From Daejeonella sp. JGW-45 (GTDB lineage Bacteria; Bacteroidota; Bacteroidia; Sphingobacteriales; Sphingobacteriaceae): a DNA stretch of 64,000 nt. Position 1 is the first letter of the stretch, and the number at the start of each line of letters is the position of its first letter. The translations under genes and the position numbers were made by a program. The notes under the pieces are model-generated. The model saw only the letters and a program-made list of their open reading frames with translations, had not been told where the DNA came from and made no database searches. The DNA lies in the NCBI RefSeq assembly GCF_029360805.1, contig NZ_JARKNC010000001.1, positions 124,001-188,000 of the forward strand, read 5' to 3'. Positions 52,337-60,352 of the stretch are shown here, piece after piece.

Positions 52337-53560
52337 ATGAATTCCAAAGAAAGAATAGCGCTAATATTACTTGCCGCACTGAACTTCACGCATATTCTTG
52401 ATTTCATGATCATGATGCCATTAGGTAATTACCTGATGCCGTATTTTGACATATCTCCGCAGCAGTTTTCAATGCTGGTTGCGTCATATACTTTTAGCGC
52501 CGGCATTGCAGGATTCCTTGCAGCATTCTTTGTAGATAATTTCGACAGGAAAAAAGTCCTCCTGTTCGGTTACATTGGTTTCCTGATCGGCACTCTTTGC
52601 TGTGCTCTGTCGCCAACGTTTGAGTTCTTGCTAATCTCCCGGATCGTGGCCGGACTGTTCGGCGGATTGATAGGTGCACAGGTCCTTTCTATAGTCGCAG
52701 ACCTGATCCCATATGAACGGAGAGGCATAGCAATGGGAATAATCATGGCCGCATTTTCAGTCGCCTCGGTTTTTGGAGTCCCGTTCGGCCTGTACATCGC
52801 AAATCTTTTTAACTGGCACGGGCCATTCTTTTTCGTAGCTGGTCTAGGTGCGGTATTAGTGCCCTTCCTGATGCGTTTCCTTCCCAAAATGGACGGGCAT
52901 CTGACAACTGAAACGGCAAGGATCAATCCGTTCGTTCTGATCAGGGAGGTAGCGCGGGATAAAGACCAATTGCTTGCACTTGGGTTTACAGCGTCATTAA
53001 TGCTCGGCCATTTTATGATCATACCGTTTTTAAATCCTTTCATGGAATTTAATATGGGCTTCAGCAAATTCCAGACACCAATGCTCTATATGGCCGGCGG
53101 GATAGCGACATTGATCACCTCTCCTTTAATTGGCCGCTTAGCCGATAAAGTAGGGAAGCATAAAGTATATTTCATCATGGCAGTAACTTCTATCTTCCCT
53201 ATCGCGCTGATAACCAACCTTCCCCCGATGCCATTCTACTTAGTTCTATGCGTCTCAGGGTTTTGGTTCGTAGTGTCATCCGGAAGGACCATTCCTGCCC
53301 AGGCCATGGTCAGCAATGTAGTTTCGCCGGAGAGGCGTGGAAGCTTCATGAGTTTTAATTCATCGGTGCAGCAGATCTTTGTGGGATTGGCGTCTGTCCT
53401 CGCCGGGCTTATTGTTGTAAAAAACCCTGATAACAGTATCCAGAACTACGAGGTCACCGGCTACATAAGTATATTGATTACACTCCTGACGCTGATATTT
53501 GTCTTCAGGCTCGACACGAGGCTTAAGAGAAAGGGAGTGGGAGAGAGTAGTGATCGGTAA
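52337..53560 (+). CDS. MFS transporter
   Basis: The 407-residue protein has about 12 membrane segments. The MFS motif A variant AFFVDNFDRKKVLLFGY lies between segments 2 and 3, with a second copy (LIGRLADKVGKHKVY) in the centre, and PYERRGIAMG occurs after segment 4. It may be a drug/metabolite exporter of the AraJ/DHA type; substrate unknown. A near-consensus TAATATTGC box is at 52316-52324. The final codons and stop are within a heptamer array. Confidence 0.9.
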   Translation: MNSKERIALILLAALNFTHILDFMIMMPLGNYLMPYFDISPQQFSMLVASYTFSAGIAGFLAAFFVDNFDRKKVLLFGYIGFLIGTLCCALSPTFEFLLISRIVAGLFGGLIGAQVLSIVADLIPYERRGIAMGIIMAAFSVASVFGVPFGLYIANLFNWHGPFFFVAGLGAVLVPFLMRFLPKMDGHLTTETARINPFVLIREVARDKDQLLALGFTASLMLGHFMIIPFLNPFMEFNMGFSKFQTPMLYMAGGIATLITSPLIGRLADKVGKHKVYFIMAVTSIFPIALITNLPPMPFYLVLCVSGFWFVVSSGRTIPAQAMVSNVVSPERRGSFMSFNSSVQQIFVGLASVLAGLIVVKNPDNSIQNYEVTGYISILITLLTLIFVFRLDTRLKRKGVGESSDR

Positions 53561-53625
53561 GCGGTAATAGGTAATAGGTAATAGGTAATAGGTAATAAGT
53601 GATCAGTAATCAGTGATCAGTAATC
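53549..53625. repeat. Heptamer array overlapping MFS stop codon
   Basis: Eleven units: AGTGATC, GGTAAGC, GGTAATA five times, AGTGATC, AGTAATC, AGTGATC, AGTAATC. The MFS stop TAA (53558-53560) is inside the second unit, so the last two residues of the transporter are encoded by the array. The convergent gene at 53640 begins its stop 15 bp later. Confidence 0.92.
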
Positions 53626-53639
53626 AGTGGCGGCTGGAA

Positions 53640-54152
53640 TTACCTGGCCGTCAGTTTCGGACTTACCAGAAGCATGGCTGTGCGTATCATCGGTCTGTCC
53701 TTTGCAGGCAATGTCACACTCACAAGCCCTTTGTTACTTGTTGGAATCTTAACGGCGGAAACCTGCTGCTTCAACAAGGTATTTATCTCCGCCTGATCAA
53801 GCGTGCAGACTATCATCCTTTTGCTGATATCGGCCTCGTTCAGGGAAATGATATCGTTATCAGAAACAAGCTTTAGCGATTTCCCATCCTCCATAACCAC
53901 GGTAATCTCTGTTCCTTTCTTTATTGTTACCGGCTGGGGGACATTAAACTGAAGGTAGTAGTTGTCATCAACGCTCCTCACATTAAAGTGCAGCTTTAAA
54001 GCATTTCCTTCCTTAATAGAATACAGAGATGTCTGTTTGATCAATTCCTTAGTGAACTTATCAACACGATTTACAGCTAATACAGGCGCCTGTGCCATCG
54101 AACAGAATGAACAAGCAAGCAGCATAAGTGTCAGGACAATAGAGCGCATCAT
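53640..54152 (-). CDS. Exported protein of unknown function, 170 residues
   Basis: A signal peptide ends at about residue 21 (SFCSMAQ). The mature part is beta-rich, with KLHFNVRSVDDNYYLQFNVP and KGTEITVVMEDGKSLKLVSDND, and TSNKGLVSVTLP near the C-terminus. No domain was recognised. A perfect TATCTTTGC box lies 18 bp upstream of the start. An inner ATG one codon downstream is also possible. Confidence 0.72.
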   Translation of the reverse strand: MMRSIVLTLMLLACSFCSMAQAPVLAVNRVDKFTKELIKQTSLYSIKEGNALKLHFNVRSVDDNYYLQFNVPQPVTIKKGTEITVVMEDGKSLKLVSDNDIISLNEADISKRMIVCTLDQAEINTLLKQQVSAVKIPTSNKGLVSVTLPAKDRPMIRTAMLLVSPKLTAR

Positions 54153-54169
54153 GAATTAAATTTAATCCG

Positions 54170-54178
54170 GCAAAGATA
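54170..54178 (-). promoter_or_regulatory. -7 promoter box of the 53640 gene
   Basis: The reverse strand reads TATCTTTGC, an exact -7 box 17 bp before the start codon. Confidence 0.55.
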
Positions 54179-54257
54179 CTTAATAATAAATATTCAACTC
54201 TAAATCTCTCTGCCCAAAATACTGCAGTAATAACGGAAGGCGACAGCGTTAATAAGT

Positions 54258-54290
54258 AAGCCCGGCTGGAACTATCCCGCCGGGCTTTAC
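54258..54290 (-). terminator. Terminator of the OmpA-like gene
   Basis: AAGCCCGGC (54258-54266) and GCCGGGCTT (54279-54287) pair around a 12-nt loop, 16 bp past the OmpA gene stop, with T-rich sequence on the gene strand. Confidence 0.8.
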
Positions 54291-54306
54291 TGCTCAAATA
54301 AGAAAT

Positions 54307-55173
54307 TTAATTTCCGGTTCCTGTTTCAGGAGCTTTTCCGATCAATTCCATAAACTGGTCGAGTTTAGGTGTAATAATGATCTGGGTACGCCTGTTCCTG
54401 CTTTTACCTGCTTCGGTATCGTTACCCGCTATCGGATTATATTCTCCGCGGCCGCCAGCAGTCAACCGTTTAGGATCAACGCCATGGTTGTTTTGCAGCG
54501 ACTGAACTACCGAAGAAGCACGCAGGGCACTCAGATCCCAATTGTTCCGGATGTTGGTCTGACTGATAGGAACATTATCCGTGTTACCTTCAATAAGAAC
54601 GTCATAACCCTGGTAATCCTTAATGATCTTGGCGATCTTAGCTAATGTTGCACCCGCCTGGTCTGAGATCTCATAACTTCCCGATCTATAAAGCATGTTA
54701 TCCGACAAGGAAATATACACAACGCCTTTAAGAACCTGTACGTCTACATCGCCCAGTTCTTCCCTGCTCAATGAACGGGTCAGGTTGTTTGTTAATACCA
54801 TATTAAGCGAGTCGCTCTTGTTCTTGGCATTGATCAGCTGCTTAATATATTTATTAGAAGAATTGATCTCATCAACCAATTTGGAAATATTCACATTTCC
54901 CTGGCTTGTAGAGGTCAGACATTTACTGAGAGCTTCCTGCAGCTGAGCTGCATTAGCCTTTTCCGCGGCGATCTGTTCTTCCAGGCTTTTTACCCTGGTA
55001 CTGGTGCCCGAGAGGCCCTGCTGACTGGTGTTATATTTGTCACTTAAGGCCCGATTCTCTTCCTGGAGTTTATTGTAGCTCGTCTGAAGGGCCGAGTACT
55101 CCTTTTTACTTACACAGCCCTGAGCCATCACTACCGTAATGAGCATTGCTGGTATCCATGTGGTAATTTTCAT
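54307..55173 (-). CDS. OmpA family lipoprotein (Pal-like)
   Basis: With ATG 55173 the protein has 288 residues. A lipoprotein signal ends MAQGC. A coiled-coil segment (residues about 20-100: LQEENRALSDKYNT, LEEQIAAEKANAAQLQEALS) precedes a C-terminal OmpA domain of about 120 residues with DNVPISQTNIRNNWDLSALRA, RLTAGGRGEYNPIA and NRRTQIIITPKLDQ. The domain binds peptidoglycan and links it to the outer membrane. The longer in-frame start at 55209 adds a non-signal leader and is less likely. Confidence 0.9.
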   Translation of the reverse strand: MKITTWIPAMLITVVMAQGCVSKKEYSALQTSYNKLQEENRALSDKYNTSQQGLSGTSTRVKSLEEQIAAEKANAAQLQEALSKCLTSTSQGNVNISKLVDEINSSNKYIKQLINAKNKSDSLNMVLTNNLTRSLSREELGDVDVQVLKGVVYISLSDNMLYRSGSYEISDQAGATLAKIAKIIKDYQGYDVLIEGNTDNVPISQTNIRNNWDLSALRASSVVQSLQNNHGVDPKRLTAGGRGEYNPIAGNDTEAGKSRNRRTQIIITPKLDQFMELIGKAPETGTGN

Positions 55174-55239
55174 AATCTTAATTTTTGGTATCAGATTATG
55201 ATTAAACAATTACGGTGCCGTTATTTAGTGGAAAGTTGA

Positions 55240-55259
55240 AACCCGATAGCTATCGGGTT
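55240..55259. repeat. 20-bp palindrome, copy 1
   Basis: AACCCGATAGCTATCGGGTT is a perfect palindrome downstream of the CDGSH gene. The flanking GTTGAA and GAAAGC bases also recur, inverted, at copy 2. Confidence 0.85.
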
Positions 55260-55316
55260 GAAAGCGGCTGGGCGGATAGCCAACGGTTTCCAGATCGCTC
55301 CAGTCAATGTCAACTG

Positions 55317-55541
55317 CTAAGCCTTTTTCGGCGGCAGATCAAAAGCAGTAGCGTCATGCTCAAAATGTCCCTTGTGGGAACCGTCGCAGAAAGGCTTATT
55401 CTTTGAAAGGCCGCAGCGGCATATAGATACTATAGTTCTTCCTTGCAGGCCGTAGTTATTTCCGCTTGCATCCACTATTTCAAAATCACCATCGATCTTT
55501 ACAGATCCGTTGCTGTTAATTGTAAGTTTCGTCTTTGACAT
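55317..55541 (-). CDS. CDGSH iron-sulfur domain protein (mitoNEET-like)
   Basis: With the ATG at 55541 the protein has 74 residues. The [2Fe-2S] motif CRCGLSKNKPFCDGSHKG is complete, giving the three cysteines and one histidine ligand of the CDGSH fold. The earlier in-frame start adds 30 residues with no homology. Function is probably redox sensing or cluster transfer. It is flanked by two copies of a palindrome in inverted orientation. Confidence 0.93.
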   Translation of the reverse strand: MSKTKLTINSNGSVKIDGDFEIVDASGNNYGLQGRTIVSICRCGLSKNKPFCDGSHKGHFEHDATAFDLPPKKA

Positions 55542-55629
55542 CTTTTTAAATATTTCAGGCAAAACTAGACTATTGAGCGTGGCGCACACAAAATGATTGC
55601 TATTTAGAAAGATTCCTTTCGCGGCTTTC

Positions 55630-55649
55630 AACCCGATAGCTATCGGGTT
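55630..55649. repeat. 20-bp palindrome, copy 2 (inverted)
   Basis: A second perfect AACCCGATAGCTATCGGGTT. With its flanks it is the reverse complement of copy 1 over about 30 bases, so the CDGSH gene lies between two inverted copies. Confidence 0.85.
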
Positions 55650-55721
55650 TCAACACCCCGTTTTCCGTTTATTGGTGCCACGTAAGATTTGCTTTTCGGC
55701 GCCGAAGGATTCCATGTTGCG

Positions 55722-55760
55722 ATTCCAGCGAAAGCGTGTCATTCCAGCGAAAGCTGGAAC
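55722..55760 (-). terminator. Direct repeat and GNRA-loop hairpin after dcp
   Basis: ATTCCAGCGAAAGC occurs twice (55722-55735 and 55741-55754). The second copy continues as TTCCAGC-GAAA-GCTGGAA (55742-55759), a 7-bp stem with a GAAA tetraloop, directly behind the dcp stop codon. It could be a terminator or a dispersed REP-like sequence. Confidence 0.5.
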
Positions 55761-55761
55761 C

Positions 55762-57894
55762 TCAATCCTCCAACCCCCGGCTCTTAAGCATCGGCTTAAT
55801 ATCCGGATCATGCCCCCTGAAATCCCTGTACATTTTACCCAGTTCGATCGTATTGCCGCGCGACAAGACCATGTCCCTGAAACGTTGCCCGTTGGCCCTT
55901 GTCAGGCCCCCATTCTCCACAAACCAGGAGTAGGCGTCATCAGCAAGCATCTCAGTCCACGAATAGGCATAATAACCGGCCGAGTAGCCGCTGTTCCAGA
56001 TATGATTGAAATACGAAGAACGATAGCGCGGCGGGACCTGAGGAAAATCAAGGCCGGTCTTGCGAAGCGCTTCTGCTTCAAAAGTATTCACATCCTGTAA
56101 AGACAAGCCTGGCTTCAGGCTATGCCATTGCAAGTCAAGATTATGTGCTGCCAGCACTTCAGTGAATGCATGTCCCTGGTTAAAGGTACCGGCTTTTTTG
56201 ATCTTATCGATCAAGGCCTGCGGCATCACTTCACCGGTCTTGTAATGTAACGCATAGTTATTAATCACCTTCGGATCCAGTGCCCAGTTTTCATTCACCT
56301 GGGATGGAAATTCAACGAAATCGCGAGCCGTAGCCGTTCCCGAAAGACTTGGATACTGCTGATCGGCAAACAGGCCGTGTAAAGCGTGACCGAATTCATG
56401 GAACATGGTACGCATGTCGGAATAACTGATCAGCGCCGGCTGACCCGGGGCAGGCTTGGTAAAATTACACACGTTGTAGATCACAGGCCTGGTGCCGAAA
56501 AGCCTGGATTGACCAACCAGGTTGCTCATCCACGCACCGCCCCTTTTATTATCCCGCTTGTAATAATCGGCATAAAATAAAGCCATCTGCTTCCCATCTT
56601 TGTCAAATACGTCGAACACCCTGACATCTTCCTGGTAGACGGGAAGGTCCTTCCGCTCTTTGAACGTCAGCCCGTAGAGCAAATTCGCTGCATAAAACAC
56701 CCCTTTCTGCAACACATTATCGATTTCCAGGTAGGGCTTGATCTCATTTTCATCGATATCAAATTTCATTTTGCGGAGCTGTTCGGAGTAGAAGTTCCAG
56801 TCCCATGCTTCCAACTTAAACCCACCGTTCTGCTGATCTATAAGCTTCTGAATTTCGGCAGCTTCCTCTCTGGCTTTCGCCGTTGCGGCCGGAACCAGCT
56901 GAGCGAGGAACTTCTCCACCGTCTCAGGAGTTTTTGCCATCTGGTTCTGCAGCTTCCACGCAGCAAAGCTTGGGAAACCTATCATCCGGGCCTTTTGAGC
57001 CCTGATCTGGGCCAAACGGGCTATAATAGCACGGGTGTCGTTTGCATCATCCTTCTCCGTGCGGTTCCATGAAGCTTCAAAAAGCTTCTGCCGTGTCGCC
57101 CTGTTCCTGAGAAAAGTAAGTTCAGGCTGTTGCGTCGTATTCTGAAGAGTGATCGCATACTTACCTTCATGACCTGCAGCTTTAGCATTCCCTGCCGCTA
57201 CTTCAATGGCCGCGTCCGATAAACCCTCCAGTTCTTCTTTCGTGTTTACGATCAACGCCCCTGCGCGGGTGCCGGCCAAAAGCTGGCTGCCGAACTTAGT
57301 GCGTAAAGTGGCCTCCTCCTGGTTCAACTTTCTCAGGATCTCCTTATCAGCTTCTGAAAGCTTAGCACCCGCAGCTACAAAGTTCTGATGGTAATATTCG
57401 ATCAGGCGCGCCGATTCAGGGTCAAGCTTAAGCTTGTGACGCTGGTTATAGATCGCTTCAACCCGCTTAAACAATTTTGTATTAAGATAGATCGCATCGT
57501 TGTTCGCCGAAAGCTTAGGCGCCATCTCCTGCTGAACCTTTTGCAGTTCAGGATTAGTGTACGCGCCGGTCAGTAAGTTTAACACGGCACCCGCCCTGCT
57601 CAGCAACCTGCCGCTTTTCTCCATCTCCACAAGAGTGTTCTGAAAAGTCGGCGCGGCAGGATTATCCGCTATGCGCCGGATCTCCGTCATCTGCTGCCTT
57701 ATTCCCTCTTCAATGGCGGGCTTAAAATCGCTGTTCTTTATTTTATCAAACGCAGGTGCATGAAAGGGCAGGCTGCTAACCTGATAAAAGGGGTTTGACT
57801 TGTCCAGTCCGCCAGAAACGGTCTGGGCATTCAGAGTATTGGATTGCGACGCAGTAAAGATCACTGCCAGCACTAAGCAAGAAGTATAGTTCAT
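55762..57894 (-). CDS. dcp: M3 family peptidyl-dipeptidase (Dcp-like)
   Basis: The 710-residue metallopeptidase has a signal peptide and therefore acts in the periplasm, where Dcp-type enzymes remove C-terminal dipeptides. The zinc site is MFHEFGHALHGLF (HEFGH) near residue 500, with the third ligand glutamate in NTFEAEALRK-type region downstream. Characteristic M3 blocks include YADYYKRDNKRGGAWM and VNENWALDPKV. Length matches M3A enzymes. It is monocistronic. Confidence 0.93.
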   Translation of the reverse strand: MNYTSCLVLAVIFTASQSNTLNAQTVSGGLDKSNPFYQVSSLPFHAPAFDKIKNSDFKPAIEEGIRQQMTEIRRIADNPAAPTFQNTLVEMEKSGRLLSRAGAVLNLLTGAYTNPELQKVQQEMAPKLSANNDAIYLNTKLFKRVEAIYNQRHKLKLDPESARLIEYYHQNFVAAGAKLSEADKEILRKLNQEEATLRTKFGSQLLAGTRAGALIVNTKEELEGLSDAAIEVAAGNAKAAGHEGKYAITLQNTTQQPELTFLRNRATRQKLFEASWNRTEKDDANDTRAIIARLAQIRAQKARMIGFPSFAAWKLQNQMAKTPETVEKFLAQLVPAATAKAREEAAEIQKLIDQQNGGFKLEAWDWNFYSEQLRKMKFDIDENEIKPYLEIDNVLQKGVFYAANLLYGLTFKERKDLPVYQEDVRVFDVFDKDGKQMALFYADYYKRDNKRGGAWMSNLVGQSRLFGTRPVIYNVCNFTKPAPGQPALISYSDMRTMFHEFGHALHGLFADQQYPSLSGTATARDFVEFPSQVNENWALDPKVINNYALHYKTGEVMPQALIDKIKKAGTFNQGHAFTEVLAAHNLDLQWHSLKPGLSLQDVNTFEAEALRKTGLDFPQVPPRYRSSYFNHIWNSGYSAGYYAYSWTEMLADDAYSWFVENGGLTRANGQRFRDMVLSRGNTIELGKMYRDFRGHDPDIKPMLKSRGLED

Positions 57895-58059
57895 AATGGT
57901 TAGTTTTTATACCGGGGGACGGTATGATTATGGGAGGACAATGTAATAAAAAGTTTGCAAAATCCGCACCCGCCCGCTGTACCCGGCCCGGCATCGTTTG
58001 CATAGTTTGTTTTTAAGAGAGCGATAGGAATACCCTATATTTAAAATAAAAAACAAACT

Positions 58060-59394
58060 ATGCATCGTAGAAGTTTTATCCACCAAACCGGCGCCGCTGT
58101 GACGGGCGCCCTGTTTTCAGACACCGTTCTTGCCTCCACATTGAGCATGGCAAAGAAAAAAGTAGCAATGGTTGGTACCGGAGTTCGCGGAACCTCCATG
58201 TGGGGTACGGAGGTGATAAAAGAATACGCCGATACGGTGGAGTTTGTAGGCTTGTGCGATAAGAACCCGGGGAGAGTAGCTACAGCTAAACGGCTTATGA
58301 AGCTAACCAGCCCTACTTACGTGGACATTGACCTGATGCTCAAAGAAACCAAGCCGGAAATTTTGATCGTCACCACGATGGACAGCACTCACCACGAGCA
58401 GATTGTCAAGGGGCTGGAAGCGGGGGCAGATGTGATCACTGAAAAACCAATGACCACCGACGAGAAGAAATGCCAGATGATCATCGATGCCGAAAAGCGC
58501 ACCGGGAAAAAGGTTTATGTGACCTTTAACTACCGTTACTCCCCCCACCGTCAAAAGATCTACGAACTGCTGAACAGTGGTGAAATTGGAAAAGTAACTT
58601 CGGTCGACTTCCACTGGTACCTCGACACTTCGCACGGTGCCGACTATTTCAGACGCTGGCACCGCAAGCGCGAGTTCGGCGGTACCCTCCTTGTTCACAA
58701 AGCAACTCATCATTTCGACCTGTTAAACTGGTGGTTGAATTCCGATCCGGAAGAAGTGCATGCCTATGGTGCCCTGGAGTTTTATGGCAAGAACGGCCCT
58801 TTCCGTCATACTCATTGCCGGCCATGCCCTCATAAAGGTGAGTGCAAGTTTTACTTTGACATCACGAAAAGTCAGCGGCTGGTAGATCTCTATGTCAATA
58901 ACGAAAAACATGACGGCTACCTTCGGGATGGCTGCGTATTTAAGGAAGACATAGACATCTTCGACAAAATGGCCGTACAGATCAAGTACGCCAATAAAGT
59001 ACAGGTCAGTTATTCCTTAACAGCCTATTCGCCTTATGAGGGCTACCGCATCTCGTTCAACGGCACTAAAGGAAAACTGGATGCCTGGATCCATGAAAGC
59101 CAGCCTTGGGAAAAAGAAAAGTATGACGAGATCCAGGTGACCAAGAATTTCGGCAAAGCAGAATACTTCAGGATCTCCAATACTGAGGCTGGACACGGTG
59201 GCGGCGACGTACGGTTAAGAAAACAATTATTTAACCCGGGAGCTGACCCGCATAAACAGGGAGCCGGCTCACGTGACGGCGCCATGTCGATTTTGGTTGG
59301 CATTGCTGCCAGGCAGAGTATTGATACCGGCAAGCCTGTAAAAATTGGTAGTTTGACGTCGTTGCAGCCGCATCCGAAGAGAGGTGAGGTTTAA
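58060..59394 (+). CDS. Gfo/Idh/MocA family oxidoreductase with Tat-type signal
   Basis: The 444-residue protein begins MHRRSFIHQTGAAVTGALF, a twin-arginine signal, so it is exported folded with its cofactor. The Rossmann segment KKVAMVGTGVRGTSMW follows, then EKPMTTDEKKC, which contains the conserved lysine of the EKP motif, and the C-terminal dehydrogenase domain. HCRPCPHKGECKFYF adds a cysteine cluster that is unusual for a sugar dehydrogenase. The substrate is probably a sugar or glycoside, as in exported Gfo/Idh proteins of polysaccharide-degrading Bacteroidota. Confidence 0.88.
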   Translation: MHRRSFIHQTGAAVTGALFSDTVLASTLSMAKKKVAMVGTGVRGTSMWGTEVIKEYADTVEFVGLCDKNPGRVATAKRLMKLTSPTYVDIDLMLKETKPEILIVTTMDSTHHEQIVKGLEAGADVITEKPMTTDEKKCQMIIDAEKRTGKKVYVTFNYRYSPHRQKIYELLNSGEIGKVTSVDFHWYLDTSHGADYFRRWHRKREFGGTLLVHKATHHFDLLNWWLNSDPEEVHAYGALEFYGKNGPFRHTHCRPCPHKGECKFYFDITKSQRLVDLYVNNEKHDGYLRDGCVFKEDIDIFDKMAVQIKYANKVQVSYSLTAYSPYEGYRISFNGTKGKLDAWIHESQPWEKEKYDEIQVTKNFGKAEYFRISNTEAGHGGGDVRLRKQLFNPGADPHKQGAGSRDGAMSILVGIAARQSIDTGKPVKIGSLTSLQPHPKRGEV

Positions 59395-59755
59395 TTTCCC
59401 GCTCATAGCCGCGGGAGGGCGAGTTCTGCAACCTGCAGTGACAGAAGGTTGATTAGTGTCAGCTACCCACCGTAAGCTCCCGGATATCTACGTCGTTAGA
59501 TCTTGATTCGCTTGCTCGTTTCCAAAGCTGGCCGCAGGCCGGCACCTCTACACCAGCTAGCGTCAGGTACGTTTCTAAGGCCTCAGCACTAAATCCCCGT
59601 TCACCTTTTTCTTCGCATCGGCTGGTGCGGGTTGCACAGGTCAGGCCCCAACTGTGCCTTCCGAAGCATCAGGCGCAGCGATGGGGGTTTTTGCTTACTT
59701 TTTGACCTACAGCAAAAAGTAAGTGCCCTTCCGCCGGCACGAGGCGGAAACAAAC
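59395..59755. other. Intergenic region with two hairpins, 361 bp
   Basis: No gene is supported. CTTACTTTTTG (59694-59704) and CAAAAAGTAAG (59713-59723) form an 11-bp stem, and TTCCGCC (59729-59735) pairs with GGCGGAA (59743-59749) just behind the methyltransferase stop. The second could be its terminator. The first, inside GTTTTTGCTTACTTTTTG, resembles a dispersed repeat. Confidence 0.5.
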
Positions 59756-60286
59756 CTACTTCTTTGGTACCGTCCAGAAATAAATTGTCGCATCATCAAC
59801 ATGTTCAATCTTCTCTGGCTTCCAGTCACCCATATCGAATGCATGCGAAACAATCCTTGTACCGGGCTTTAAGGCGAGGATCTTCGGACGCAGCTGCATA
59901 TTTACTCTGGGCAGGAGATACATCGTGATCACATTCGCCTCACTCATGTCAGTGTCGAACAGGTTGGCGTTCACAAACTTCACCTTATCGGTTACGCCGG
60001 CATTTTTCGCATTCTCATTAGCTTCAGCAATACGCTCGGGATCAATGTCAAAACCCACCCCGGTAGCTCCATAGTTTTTTGCAGCCGTCACCACGATACG
60101 GCCATCACCGCAGCCGAGGTCGTAAACTACATCGCCTGGCTTCACCTTCGCCAGTTTAAGCATTGCATCTACTACATTTTGGCTGGTAGGCACATAAGGT
60201 ACGTCCAGCACTGGCTGCTGACCATAAACCACCGCAGAGCAACATATAAGCAATGCGCAGACCAGGATTTTTACTGATTTTTTCAT
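59756..60286 (-). CDS. Exported class I SAM-dependent methyltransferase
   Basis: The 176-residue protein has a signal peptide (residues 1-22, ending VYGQ) and a complete Rossmann-type methyltransferase: motif I VYDLGCGDGRIVVTAAKNYG, then VGFDIDPERIAEANENAKNAG and VKFVNANLFDTDMSEANVI. Signal peptides on S-adenosylmethionine enzymes are unusual because SAM is cytoplasmic. It may instead act on extracytoplasmic substrates, remain inactive, or be retained. The upstream permease is on the same strand, 66 bp away. Confidence 0.85.
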   Translation of the reverse strand: MKKSVKILVCALLICCSAVVYGQQPVLDVPYVPTSQNVVDAMLKLAKVKPGDVVYDLGCGDGRIVVTAAKNYGATGVGFDIDPERIAEANENAKNAGVTDKVKFVNANLFDTDMSEANVITMYLLPRVNMQLRPKILALKPGTRIVSHAFDMGDWKPEKIEHVDDATIYFWTVPKK

Positions 60287-60352
60287 GTTGTTTGTTTTAA
60301 AGGGTTAATAACCGTACTATGTTTATATTTTAAGATCCATATTGTCAGATGC

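Noticed and set aside
55597-56100. Plus-strand frame overlapping the end of dcp
   Set aside because: It is antisense to the M3 peptidase C-terminus and has no start signal or family motif.
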